DNA from: Acidobacteriaceae bacterium
GTDB taxonomy: Bacteria > Acidobacteriota > Terriglobia > Terriglobales > Acidobacteriaceae
Direction of reading: 5' to 3'
Assembly (NCBI GenBank): GCA_003165095.1
Contig: PLSH01000224.1
Coordinates: 1-53,683, forward strand
DNA length: 53,683 bases
Part shown: one piece after another, positions 15,269 through 25,300 of the stretch
How positions within the stretch are numbered: the first letter of the stretch is position 1
How the letters are laid out: each line of letters starts with the position of its first letter
The notes under the pieces: model-generated
What the model was told of the DNA's origin: nothing
The model's database searches: none
The model's input: the letters and a program-made list of their open reading frames with translations, nothing else
Translations under genes and position numbers: made by a program

Positions 15269-18200
15269 ATGAGAACGCGCTACCTGCTCTCATTCCGCTT
15301 GTTAGTCTGCCTGCCTGCGTTGGTTCTCATCTCTTCGTATGCCTGGGCGCAAACGCCTGCCCTCAGTGAATGGACCTGGATGGGCGGAAGCAGTACCCTC
15401 GCCAGCAGTTCTGGCAGCCCTGGAGTCTACGGCACCCTGGGAACGCCGGCTGCAGGGAATATTCCCGGAGGACGAGACAACGCCACCAGCTGGACCGACC
15501 CCGCCGGCAATCTCTGGCTCTTCGGCGGCCAGGACGTAGATGCAAACGGAGAAGGCGTCCTCTTCAATGACCTTTGGAAATTCAACCCATCAACGAACGA
15601 ATGGGTATGGATGAGTGGAAGAAGCACGGTGACTTGCTCGCCATCGTCATTTTGCGGGCAGCCAGGGGTCTACGGCACTCTGGACACGCCGGCTGCGGGA
15701 AATGTCCCTGGAGGACGCTGGTCCACTTCGAGTTGGATCGACACAAGTGGCCACCTCTGGCTCTACGGCGGTTATGGCCTTGATGCCAATGGAGTTTTGG
15801 GATTCCCCAACGACCTTTGGGAGTTCGACCCATCCGCGAACCTATGGACCTGGATGGGTGGAAGCAGCACGACCCCTGTGGGCGGCGAAGGCCAAGCCCC
15901 AGTGTATGGAACTCAGGGAGCATTTGCCGCAGGAAACAACCCTGGCGGACGCTGGAACGCTGCCGCATGGACCGATAGCAGCGGCCATTTCTGGTTATTT
16001 GGGGGTGACGGTTATTACGCGATAGGTGTTCCCGGCGCTCTAAATGATCTTTGGGAGTTCGATCCTTCCATAAACGAATGGGCGTGGATCGGTGGGAGCA
16101 ACACCGCAGGCAGCGATTGCCCAGAAGGGTTCTGTCTTCATCAAGCAGTGGACGGCACGTTGGGAACGCCCGCTTCCGGAAACAATCCCGGAAGCCGCGA
16201 TAAGGTTGCGAATTGGACCGATAGCGGCGGCCACCTGTGGCTTTTTGGGGGCTCAATTCCCGGCGTCCTTCTGACGTATCTCGACGACCTTTGGGAATAC
16301 TTTCCCTCTACAAACGAATGGGCATGGATGGGTGGGGGAAGCAGTCTCGACCCGCCCGGCGTGTATGGCATGCTCGGCGAGCCCGCAGCCGGCAACATTC
16401 CCGGAGGCCGATGCTGCATGGCCAATTGGTCAGACAGCAGCGGTCATCTCTGGCTTTTGGGGGGCCAGGGCTATGACGCCAACAGCAATCAGGGAGATTT
16501 GAACGATCTATGGCAATATGATCCTTCCACGAACCAATGGGCGTGGATGGGCGGAGAAAGTGCGCTACCCTGCGGTGGATTAGGATGTTTTGCGCCCGGC
16601 GTCTACGGCACGCTGGGAGTGCCGGCAGCCGGAAACATTCCCGGAAGCCGGGGGGACGACGCAAGCTGGACCGACAAGAATGGCAATTTCTGGCTCTTCG
16701 GAGGGGATGGCGCCGACGCCAATGACAGCTTGAGCACTCTCAACGACCTTTGGAAGTATGACTCTTCGGAATCCACCCCGCCGGCCGCGGCAACCCCGAC
16801 TTTCAATCCGCAGGCCGGAACCTACGATTCGGCGCAGTCTGTGACCATCAGCGATGCGAAGTCCGGCGCGGCCATCTACTACACAACCGACGGCACCACA
16901 CCAACCACCAGTTCCAGCGTGTACAACAGCCCGATCACTGTTGGGTCAACCGAAACGCTGGAAGCGATTGCCACGGCCGGCGGATACTCCGCCAGCCCGG
17001 TCGCAATGGCCACCTACACGATTGAGAGCACAATTTGCACCAGCGCGCCGGGGATGAACATTACCTATCTCACCGTTGCCGAAACCGATCAGGACGCCAG
17101 CCGCGCGCCCTCCGGCACCAGCTCCAACTATGTCCTGCCGGGGTTGGGGAAAGATGGCCTCCCGGTGTATAACCCCAACGCGACCGCAACCACTGGAGGC
17201 GTCTACGCTCCCTACGATCTCCTCAGCGATGGCGAGATCACGTGGTGGAATCCGGTTCTCAACAACGGTGGCCCGGGTGGAACCTCCGACGTTGTTGAGA
17301 CAGGCACCGGAACCGTTACGCTTCCCTTCGCCGACAACGCCTTCTTCCCGCCGAACGGGACCGGCCCGAATGACCTCAACGGGTTTCAGGCAGCCATCCT
17401 CTCGGGCACCCTGGTTGCACCGGCGGCGGAGACGGTGAGCTTCTCAGTCTCCTCTGACGACATGGCCTTTGTTTATCTGGATGGACAAATCGCCTGCGAT
17501 GACGGCGGCGTGCATGCAGCTGCTGCGGCTCCATGCAGTACGCCGGTAATCGCAGCCGGCGAGCATACCCTGCAACTGTTCTACATCGATCTCCATCCGG
17601 TCGGTGCGGTGCTCGATTTCAGCCTCACCACCTTGAACGTTTGCACCAACCCCATTCAGCATCAGATCACGCTTACCTGGCCAACGCCCGCGCCCATCAC
17701 CTACGGAACGCCGCTCAGCGCCACCCAGTTGGATGCCTCATCGGGCGGAGTGGCCGGAGCCTTTGCCTATAATCCCGCGGCCGGAACCGTGTTGCCGGGC
17801 GGGACTCACACGCTGGCTGTAGCCTTCACTCCAACCGACACGGCCGACTACACGAGCGCGACAGCAACCGTGCAACTGACGGTGAACCGGGCGCCGGTGA
17901 CCGTAACCCTCACGCCCAATCCGGGTTCAATAACCGCCGGCAATTCGATCACGTTCGCGGCCACCGTCCAGAGCACTACCACTGGAACTCCCACCGGGAC
18001 CGTAACCTTCTTCAACGGAACGAGCACGCTGGGCACGGCGAACCTGGTCAACGGAGTGGCCACGCTCACCGCCTCGCTCTCAACTCAGGGAACTGAAACC
18101 ATCACCGCTTCCTATCCTGGAGACACGGATTTTCTGCCCGGCGCATCCAATGCCGTTTCAGTCAACGTGCTTTCCGCGTCAACCTCGACTTTGCTGACCG

Positions 18201-18970
18201 GCTCGCCCAACCCTGCGCCCTTCGGTACTGCCGTTACCTTCTCCGCCACGGTCTCCAGCCCCGGGGGCACGCCTGCGGGTAGTATTTCCTTCTTTGATGG
18301 CGCCACCTTGCTTGGAACTTCGACCCTGACCTCCGGCGTGGCCACCTATTCCACCAGCATTCTGGCCGTCGGTTCGCATAACATCACAGCCACCTACCCA
18401 GGCACTGCGGAATTCGACGCCGGCACTTCGAACGTTCTCGTCGAGCAGATTGCGGACTTCGCCGTCTCCGTCTTGCCCGGCTCGCGTACCCTTTACTCGG
18501 GAGAAGCTGCATCCTTCGCGGTGTCCGTTACGTCCGTTTCAGGCTTTAATATTCCGGTTGCTCTCACCTGCTCCCAGTTGCCGGAAAATACAACCTGCAA
18601 TTTCTCCGCGGCCACCGTTACCGGCGCTGGCGGCAGCTCGACGCTGACCGTGCAGACCACCGCTCCCAGCCAGATCACGGCTGGCTCTGCACTCTCCGGC
18701 GGATATCGAGTGATCGCGCTGTCCGCCATCTTCCTGATCTTCATCCCCAGGCGCTGGCGCCGCCATCGCGGAGGCTGGTCACTGATTCTTGTGATTTTTG
18801 CGATTCTGGCCTCGTGGATAGCCATCACAGGATGCAGCGCGTCCAGATCCCTGGCGCCAGGAACTCCGGTGGGAATTGATACCTTCACGGTGACGGGAAC
18901 CGCGACCAATGGGTCCCAAACGCTGGCGCATGCAACGTCTGTAACTCTGAATGTCAAGTCGCTGTTCTAA
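15269..18970 (+). CDS. large exported Kelch-PA14-Ig repeat surface protein
   Basis: 1233 aa from the ATG at 15269, which has GGAGAG at 9 bases and is better than the GTG at 15245. A signal peptide ends at YAWAQ. Six Kelch-type blocks follow, each about 70-80 aa (W.WMGG.S, GVYGTLG.PAAGN.PGGR, SG.LWLFGG, NDLW.F.PSTNEW), enough for a six-bladed propeller. Then come a chitobiase-C-like strand domain (TPTFNPQAGTYDSAQSV, IYYTTDGTTPT), a PA14/fibro-slime-like domain (PGMNITYLTVAETDQD, SFSVSSDDMAFVYLDG) and three Ig-like domains. The C-terminus has an Arg-rich hairpin of two hydrophobic stretches inside the last Ig domain. Likely a cell-surface binding or adhesion protein; no enzymatic motif is seen. 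The stop overlaps the ATG of an alternative start for the next gene (TAATG). Confidence 0.85.
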   Translation: MRTRYLLSFRLLVCLPALVLISSYAWAQTPALSEWTWMGGSSTLASSSGSPGVYGTLGTPAAGNIPGGRDNATSWTDPAGNLWLFGGQDVDANGEGVLFNDLWKFNPSTNEWVWMSGRSTVTCSPSSFCGQPGVYGTLDTPAAGNVPGGRWSTSSWIDTSGHLWLYGGYGLDANGVLGFPNDLWEFDPSANLWTWMGGSSTTPVGGEGQAPVYGTQGAFAAGNNPGGRWNAAAWTDSSGHFWLFGGDGYYAIGVPGALNDLWEFDPSINEWAWIGGSNTAGSDCPEGFCLHQAVDGTLGTPASGNNPGSRDKVANWTDSGGHLWLFGGSIPGVLLTYLDDLWEYFPSTNEWAWMGGGSSLDPPGVYGMLGEPAAGNIPGGRCCMANWSDSSGHLWLLGGQGYDANSNQGDLNDLWQYDPSTNQWAWMGGESALPCGGLGCFAPGVYGTLGVPAAGNIPGSRGDDASWTDKNGNFWLFGGDGADANDSLSTLNDLWKYDSSESTPPAAATPTFNPQAGTYDSAQSVTISDAKSGAAIYYTTDGTTPTTSSSVYNSPITVGSTETLEAIATAGGYSASPVAMATYTIESTICTSAPGMNITYLTVAETDQDASRAPSGTSSNYVLPGLGKDGLPVYNPNATATTGGVYAPYDLLSDGEITWWNPVLNNGGPGGTSDVVETGTGTVTLPFADNAFFPPNGTGPNDLNGFQAAILSGTLVAPAAETVSFSVSSDDMAFVYLDGQIACDDGGVHAAAAAPCSTPVIAAGEHTLQLFYIDLHPVGAVLDFSLTTLNVCTNPIQHQITLTWPTPAPITYGTPLSATQLDASSGGVAGAFAYNPAAGTVLPGGTHTLAVAFTPTDTADYTSATATVQLTVNRAPVTVTLTPNPGSITAGNSITFAATVQSTTTGTPTGTVTFFNGTSTLGTANLVNGVATLTASLSTQGTETITASYPGDTDFLPGASNAVSVNVLSASTSTLLTGSPNPAPFGTAVTFSATVSSPGGTPAGSISFFDGATLLGTSTLTSGVATYSTSILAVGSHNITATYPGTAEFDAGTSNVLVEQIADFAVSVLPGSRTLYSGEAASFAVSVTSVSGFNIPVALTCSQLPENTTCNFSAATVTGAGGSSTLTVQTTAPSQITAGSALSGGYRVIALSAIFLIFIPRRWRRHRGGWSLILVIFAILASWIAITGCSASRSLAPGTPVGIDTFTVTGTATNGSQTLAHATSVTLNVKSLF

Positions 18971-19002
18971 TGGTTCCTAATTCAGATGTACGAGGCAAAT
19001 CG

Positions 19003-19593
19003 ATGCAGCACTCAAATCGCTCGCCCGTCTTGAAACACATCTTCTGGATGGTCGCGCTGGCGGCAGGCCTGCTTGCCAATGCAGCACAGGCCCAGGTTGT
19101 TCCGTCTGCCGAAGGCCCGGGGCGCTCGCTCTGGGCAGGCGGGGAATATCTCAATATTTATGCCGGGTTTCCATATCAGAGCAACCAGCGCCTTTGGGGA
19201 ATTGGCGCTTTCGCCGACTACCATCTGACCGGTCATATTGCCGTCGAGGCAGAGGCGCGCTTTCTCCGCTTCAACAGCTTTTACGGCGAGACGGAAGATA
19301 ACTACCTGGCTGGGCCGCGATACATGGCCAGGAGGTTCGGAAAGTTTCAGCCCTTTGCTCAATGTCTCGTCGGTTTAGGCAAGATTCAATATCCATTCAA
19401 CATCGGCAACGGAACCTACTTTGCGCTGGCGCCCGGCGCGGGAGCAAACTTTCGCATCTCCCGCAAATTCTCGATTCGCGGAGAATACGAGTACCAGCTC
19501 TGGCCGGGGTCGCCCAACTTCTCAAATGAACCCGCGCATGAGATTACGCCCAACGGCTTTCATGCCGGCATATCGTATAGAATCCTGCGTTGA
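19003..19593 (+). CDS. outer-membrane beta-barrel protein (OmpA/opacity-like)
   Basis: 196 aa from 19003 (GAGG upstream), or 207 aa from 18970, which overlaps the previous stop codon. A signal peptide (FWMVALAAGLLANAAQAQ) is followed by alternating beta-strands: LWAGGEYLNIYAGF, WGIGAFADYHLTGHIAVEAEARF, FQPFAQCLVGLGKIQYPF, FALAPGAGANFRISRKFSIRGEYEYQLWP. The last strand is GFHAGISYRILR. This is the eight-stranded small porin/opacity fold in the outer membrane. Its coupling to the Kelch-PA14 protein suggests the two work together at the surface, for example as anchor and exposed partner. Confidence 0.85.
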   Translation: MQHSNRSPVLKHIFWMVALAAGLLANAAQAQVVPSAEGPGRSLWAGGEYLNIYAGFPYQSNQRLWGIGAFADYHLTGHIAVEAEARFLRFNSFYGETEDNYLAGPRYMARRFGKFQPFAQCLVGLGKIQYPFNIGNGTYFALAPGAGANFRISRKFSIRGEYEYQLWPGSPNFSNEPAHEITPNGFHAGISYRILR

Positions 19594-19962
19594 TTTCTGC
19601 CGGACGCCTTTCTTGCACGTGCGTCCGGTCCCGGTGCGCTCCGACCCTCCCCACTCCCGCTTGCAAAGAACGCGCGTTGAGCTCCCTTCCTTCACGTTGC
19701 ATCCTTCGGCTTCCATCGCCGGCTTCAGCGCGGCCAGCACCTTGTCCATCACGTAGGGAACAACCTCGTCCATGTCTCTGCTCTCCGTGGTCGGATTCAG
19801 TTCGCTGGTCTTGGCCTCGCGCATCTCCACTTTCTTTCCGGTTCTGGTCTCCAGCACCGCAATCACGTTTCTGTATTCTGCGCGCGCCCGCTCATTGAGG
19901 AACCAATCGTTGTTGCGGAGGAGAAGGGCGCGTAGTGCCGATGGGTTGAATCCAGGATGCAG
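19522..19962 (-). pseudogene. remnant of a small conserved protein, frame runs into the opposite gene
   Basis: On the minus strand, about 19620-19960 reads FNPSALRALLLRNNDWFLNE, then VIAVLETRTGKKVEMREAKT, VVPYVMDKVLAALKPAMEAE and STRVLCKREWGGSERTG. This has normal codon and residue character for about 110 residues. There is no start before it (a stop lies at 19963-19965) and after about 19600 the frame reads antisense to the beta-barrel gene, so the natural 3' end has been lost. The function is not recognised. It occupies most of the 520-base gap between the beta-barrel and FHA/RING genes. Confidence 0.4.
19600..19628 (+). terminator. hairpin after the beta-barrel gene
   Basis: Perfect 8-bp arms CCGGACGC and GCGTCCGG with a 13-base loop, starting 7 bases after the stop at 19593. 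No T-run follows, so it may be a 3' stabilising hairpin and not a full intrinsic terminator. Confidence 0.4.
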
Positions 19963-20114
19963 TCAGTGATCGGGAGTGGCCCCCGTTGACCTGGCTCGGA
20001 ATTATCCGGCCCATTTTCAGCATCTTGCTCCCGTGTCGGAATTTAAGGGGCTGGGTGATTCTGCTCCCTGGATCAAATGCGAGATATTTTTGTGCTCGAG
20101 GCGGAGAAACAAAA

Positions 20115-20600
20115 ATGGCTCATCTCTGGATTCAGGGCCCTGGCGGATGGGATGCTCAGCGGTTGGATGGCTCAGGGTTTGACCTCGCCGCCGCTCAATT
20201 CCACTCCGCGCCGAGGGATGAGCCGGCCGCGCCGGGCAAGCCAGGGGCGGCGCTCGTGCGAGCTGAGGCGGGCGGATCAAAGGTCTGGGCGCTCATTGTT
20301 TCTGCGAACTCCAATTCCCGCGTGAACAGCCGCTTATTGCCGGCCGGTTTGTGCGTGCTCGCCGATCGCGACGAGATTCGCTTCGGCGGCGAGGTTCAAT
20401 ACTTCTCCACCGAGACACTGGCAGCCGCAGTCGATTTTCCGGGCGCGGATCGGCCGGTGTTTTGCGGCCGATGCCGCCAGCAGATCGACGCGGGCACGCC
20501 GGCCGTGTGCTGCCCGGGATGCGGTATCTGGTACAACCAGTCCGGCGAACTTCCCCAGTCCAGCGTTTTCTTGACGGCTACCGGCCCTTCTTCGAGCTGA
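20115..20600 (+). pseudogene. FHA-like plus RING/zinc-ribbon-like protein, C-terminally truncated
   Basis: The start ATG at 20115 has GGAGA 7 bases before it and opens MAHLWIQGPGGWDAQRLDGS. About residues 57-95 resemble an FHA core (VWALIVSANSNSRVNSRLLP, then VLADRDEIRFGG). A zinc-binding treble clef follows: FCGRCRQQIDAGTPAVCCPGCG, with two CxxC knuckles (long form split here: CGRC, then CPGCG). After SGELP the sequence loses character (QSSVFLTATGPSSS) because it enters the antisense strand of the Pup-ligase-like gene. In a RING-type domain more Cys/His ligands would be expected beyond this point. The reading frame may still be translated as a 161-aa protein. Function unknown; FHA and RING modules suggest a phosphopeptide-reading, ligase-like adaptor. 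Confidence 0.6.
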
Positions 20601-21538
20601 TCGAGCACCGCGCGCCAGCGGCGGCAAACGTCCGCTGCCCATGCCGGCATGGCGCCCGTGCCTGCGTGTGCCTCAGCCTGTTCCAGGTAGTGGCGCTGTA
20701 TTTCGATGGCCGTCTTGCTGCTTCCATCGGCCATTTTGAGCGGCTTCCTGCAGGTCACATCTCCGGCCACGCTGTGCAGCGCCCGCAGCGGATCGGCTAG
20801 TTGCACCGCGCTGCCCGGGGCGAGGCCGGCATCCGCCATGGCCACAATCAGCGCCGTGACGCCCACCTTGAGAAAAGTCGCGGTTTCAGAGCACAGGCTC
20901 TCTCCGCATAAAACATGGAGGCGCTCGAATCCCGCGCATAGCGACTCCGATTTCTCGTGCCATATCCCGCGCCCCGTGGTCGAGCTCTCCGTAACCAGCC
21001 GTCGAAAATGGGTCATGCGCGGAGAGAGCGTGAACTCCAGCCCCGCCGAGAAAGGATTGAAGCCTCCGGCCCCGGTGTAGATCTGCCGTGTTACGAGGTG
21101 CGGAACGATTTGAGGTTGCAGCGCCTCCTGGAAAATCCGGTGCATGTAGTTTTCATGGCATCCCCACGTCGAGTGGCTGCCGCCGTAGTCCACATTGCAG
21201 CGGAACGACATGATCGCCGCCCCGGGCCAGTTCGCGGACCCAACCAACGAAACCAGATCGAAGAGAGTCCGGTGCCCTGCCTGGATGTAGCGCACCGCGT
21301 CCCACGGGTCGGAGCACTCGGGAGTGCAAATCTCAGGATGCAAGCCGCAGTCCACGTAGAATCGGGAACCGTTCCCCAGAAAAACGCCTCCCGTGGACTG
21401 CAGGTCAGGCAAGTGGACAAGCCGGCGGCGCGCGCCCGCCACGAGATGCTGAACAATCTTGTCCCGGCACACGTCTCCACCAGGTGACAGGCCAGCGATC
21501 GCATACTCCGTTTCCAGGCCAAACAGCAACGCAGCCAT
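20396..21538 (-). pseudogene. Pup-ligase/depupylase (PafA/Dop) superfamily protein, 3' end lost
   Basis: The first ~320 residues match the carboxylate-amine ligase fold of PafA/Dop. LFGLETEYAI holds the first metal/ATP glutamates (E9, E11). GNGSRFYVDCGLHPEICTPEC holds the proposed catalytic Asp (D63) and the HPE motif. Then come SFRCNVDYGGSHSTWGCHENY, LTRQIYTGAGGF-like, SPRMTHF, and near the end EGPVAVKKTLDW. After KTLDWG (about 20551) the frame is simply the antisense of the FHA/RING gene, so the last ~100-150 residues of a normal ~480-aa protein are missing. No Pup-like tail peptide or proteasome subunit lies in the window. Expected biochemistry is ATP-dependent ligation or release of a small protein tag on lysines; the active site is mostly present, but the C-terminal domain is not. 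Confidence 0.8.
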
Positions 21539-21743
21539 CTTCGCGACATGACCTCAAAGGCCATGCTTGCATGGATGTGAGCGGGAATGAATATCACCGC
21601 GGCTTCATTCCGTTCCAAATTGCCAAAGGATTGATAAGAGAATAGTTAGAATAAATCTTCTTGATTCGCCATCACTTTCCCTCATGCGCCAGATCCATCC
21701 GTCACCCAAAGGAAATCGCCACCGCGATCGGGCGTCACACCCA

Positions 21744-22172
21744 TCAGAATTCTTCAATAGTCATCGAAGATACTCCGGCCGATATGCCGGTGCTTCTATG
21801 CCCTTTACCGCACTGGATTCCCCTCGCAAAGAGACTGGCTGCAATCTCAGTGGCTTCCTCTGCCGGCAATCCCCGTTTCGCAAATACGAAAATTCTGATC
21901 TGCCCCTCGCACTGCTCTGCTCCGCAAGGGAGAATGAGCAGATGCGACGCCAGTTCCTGGGCCACCTCCACCTGGTGGAGTCGAAGTTGTTCCCAGCGGC
22001 AATCTCCTGCCTCATACTCGAAAACAAACTTGCACGCCAGGCATGCGATGTTCCGAGCGTTGCTTCCCCACCTCCACGGACTTTGACGAGGAGCGAGCTC
22101 GGACTGGACGGGAGGCGGGAGCCAGATAGTCCGATGGCAACTTTTGCATTCCACTACGGATAGGAAGTACAT
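21744..22172 (-). CDS. small cysteine-rich zinc-ribbon-like protein
   Basis: 142 aa. The start ATG at 22172 (the fifth codon of the open frame) is chosen because GGAGGG lies 4 bases before it. Paired cysteines are spread through the chain: ECKSCHRTIWLP near the N-terminus, ACLACKFVFEY, then PCGAEQCEGQIRIFVF, and QCGKGHR near the end. This gives two probable zinc knuckles flanking a beta-rich core. No signal peptide or membrane segment. The family is not one I can name. It lies 205 bases upstream of the PafA/Dop-like gene on the same strand, so a shared role in tagging or protein handling is possible but unproven. Confidence 0.65.
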   Translation of the reverse strand: MYFLSVVECKSCHRTIWLPPPVQSELAPRQSPWRWGSNARNIACLACKFVFEYEAGDCRWEQLRLHQVEVAQELASHLLILPCGAEQCEGQIRIFVFAKRGLPAEEATEIAASLFARGIQCGKGHRSTGISAGVSSMTIEEF

Positions 22173-22320
22173 GCAACCCTCCATGCGCCAACAGGATAAA
22201 CCATGCAGGCCTTCACGGTCAGTCCAAAATCCGCATTTCCGCCGGCCTTTGAATGCGCTGCAAATCTCGTTTCAATAGAACTCTAAACTGGCGCAGGCAA
22301 ACGGACGCACCGCATGCAGT

Positions 22321-25300
22321 TCAGAACTCCAGCCGCAAAGCAAACTGAATCTCGCGCGGCGTTCCAGTCCCAATCGGCGTTGTGCTGGCTGTAGACACCT
22401 GCGGCTCAACGCTCGCCGCCGCTGTCGCCGAGGGCGGCAGCCAGATTTCTTCCAGCGGCAGGCTATATTGGGCGCGATTGACCAGGTTGAATGTCTCGCA
22501 CTTGAATTGGAGTTGGGCCCTTTCAGTCAGTGGAATGCGCTTGGCAAGTCCGAGATCGGTCTGCCACAGGCTTGGGCCACGAGCGATGTTGCGTGGCGTG
22601 TCGCCGTAGTTGTCCGGGTCGGTCACCGCGGTGAAGGCTGCGGGGTTGATCCAATTACTGTTCGTCCCGCCGATCCACCTTCCCCCGGGGGGAGTCAGAG
22701 AAACCCCGGGAACCAGATTCGGACGCTGATTGGTCGTATAACCGGTGGCGATGGACGAGCTGGAGCGGGAGTAAGTGACGTTGAGCGGGGTACCCGTGCG
22801 CGCCGCGATGATGTCAGTCAAGCTCCAGCGGCCGAGAACCGCGCTGGCGATTCCGGGACGGGAAAGAAATGCTTGGCCGGCCCCGATGGGAAGATCGTAG
22901 ACGGTATCGGCGTTCACCACATGACGAGCGTCAAAATCGCCCGAAGCGCGCTCGCACGGCATGCAGGCCGGATTCTGCGGATTGTCCGAATCCCCGCCTC
23001 CGGGTGCGTCCAGGTCGATCTGGTGCGTGTAGGCGTAGTTGGCTGAAACCAGCAGTCCACGCTTGAAGCTCCGCTGCAGGCTGGTGAAAAAACCTTGGTA
23101 GGAACTGCTGTTGCTGTTGCCACGCCACCGTACCTGGCCAAAGGCCGGATAAGGCCTCAGCCCGGTCGCTGGATTGATGAGATTTACATAAGAGGTGATC
23201 AGCAGATAAGTGCCTTTGCTTCCGGCATAGGAAATCGTTCCCACCAGGTCATGCGGAAACTCGCGCTGAATCGAAAGTCCCCATTGGGTTACATACATAT
23301 CCTTCCGCTCGCGGTAGTCGGCATTCGCTGAAAGCGTGCCGGGGCCGTTCAGAAAAGGCGTAATGGGATAAGAAAGTCCCGCGGTAGACTTCGCGCTGAG
23401 CGAGTACACTCCAACCTCGTTCTTGATGGGAACGTTCTGGTCGTCAAGCTGTCCGTCGCCATGGTAGAGACCGAAGCCGGAGCGAATCACTGTCTTGCCG
23501 CCCCCTGACGCCATGGGCAACCAGGCAAAGGAAATGCGCGGGTCGACGTCCAGCGTGTTGGGGTTGCCGAAGCTGGCGCCCACGCCACAGTAGCCAGCCG
23601 CCCCGCAGGTGGCGAAGTCGAATGGATCGGCCTTCCCGTGTACCTCGTGAAAGATGTTGTAAAACGTGTAGCGGACGCCAAGATTCAGCGTGAAATTAGG
23701 GCGGAACTTCCACTCGTCCTGAGCGTAGGAGTAAACCTCAGTCTTGCGCAGGCCATTCAACGGCAAAGAGTCATTGAAGGTGGCGGAACTGACTGAATTG
23801 GCCTGAAAGCTCGAAGCGGGAAGGTTGAGGGAGGAGTAGACCACCGTCCCGTTGGCCGTATTTCCCTGGTCGAGTTGAATGCGGCGGGCTTCCACGCCGA
23901 ATTTCAGCGTGCGCGCCCCGCGCACCATGGTCAGATTGTCGATGTAGGAGAAGGAGTTGCCCACCCCAGTCGTGAACTCGTTGTTGGCTAAGGTGGTCAG
24001 GCCTGAAACGGCGACCGAGTAAGGCAGATTTGAGAGCCCCTGATTGCTGGTGAAGACGGTGCTGCGGTTAAAACCGAACTTCAACTCATTCACCAGTCGC
24101 GTCGAATAGATGTGCAGTTCTTCCAGTTCGCCGTTCACCGGTCGTGAGGCGGTAAGCTGCCGGTCGTTTAGACCATCGGAGGGAATATCGCTGGTTGCGG
24201 CATCGAAGTTGAAGCGAAGATAGGCCGTGTCGGCCGCCGAAAAACGCTGGTCCAGGCGCACCATCGCGGAGTCTTCCTGATCCAATTGCCGTCCGGAGCC
24301 GGTAAACTCGTCGATGTCCGTGGAATAGGGCGTCAGCCCTCCCGTCGGATAGGCGGCGATGATCGGCGCCAGTTTCGGATTCGCGGCCGCCACCTGAGCA
24401 GCGAAGGCCGGGCTGGGGACGAACCCTGAGAGCGGCTGGCCGTAGCTCTGGCGCAGTCCCTCGTATGTGAGGAAGTAGAAGCTATGGTCGCGGATGAGCC
24501 GGCCGCCAAGGTCACCTCCAAACTGGTTGAGGCGAAACGGAAGTCTTTGGGCGAGAATCGGCTCGCGAGCATCGAAGATGTCATTGCGCAGGAATTCGAA
24601 CATGCCGCCATGCACGGTGTTCGAGCCGGACTTCGAGGCAACGTCGATCTGCCCACCGGGCGTACTGCCGTTTTCGGCCGTAAACAACATCGTGTCGATG
24701 CGGAACTCCTCAATTGCGTCCGTGGGAATCGCCAGCCGGACAAAGCTCTGCTGGGCCTGGTTCACGATATTGGTAGCGTCAATGCCGTCGTAAGTGAAGT
24801 TGTTGTCGTCCAGTCCGCGCCCCGCAAAGCGTATGCTTCGCTGGTTGCTGCCTCCGGTATCGACCGCGCCGGGCACAAGCGCCGTCAACGTGGACCAGTT
24901 TCTTCCGTTCAGCGGCAACTCCTTCACTTGTTCTGATTCGGTGCGCGCGCCCAGGGTTGCCGTGGTCTCATCCAGTTGAGAAGTCTGGCCGGATACAAGC
25001 ACCTGCTGTGCGACACCACCCACCGCCAGCTGGATGTCGAGCGTCTGCGCATGGCCAACCGTCAACTCCACGCCTTCAAAAACAGCCTCCTTAAACCCGG
25101 GGGCGAAACAAATTACGCGGTAAACTCCAATCGGCAATTCGGGAATGTCGTAGATCCCACTGCTGGAAGAGACTGTTTCCCGATGTAAACCCGTGGCGGG
25201 CTGCAAGGCAACAATGTGCGCCCCGGGAACTCGTGCTTCGGCGCCGTCTCTCACCGCCCCATTCAAGCCGGCGCGGTCCACCTGCGCCACGCAGCAAGCC

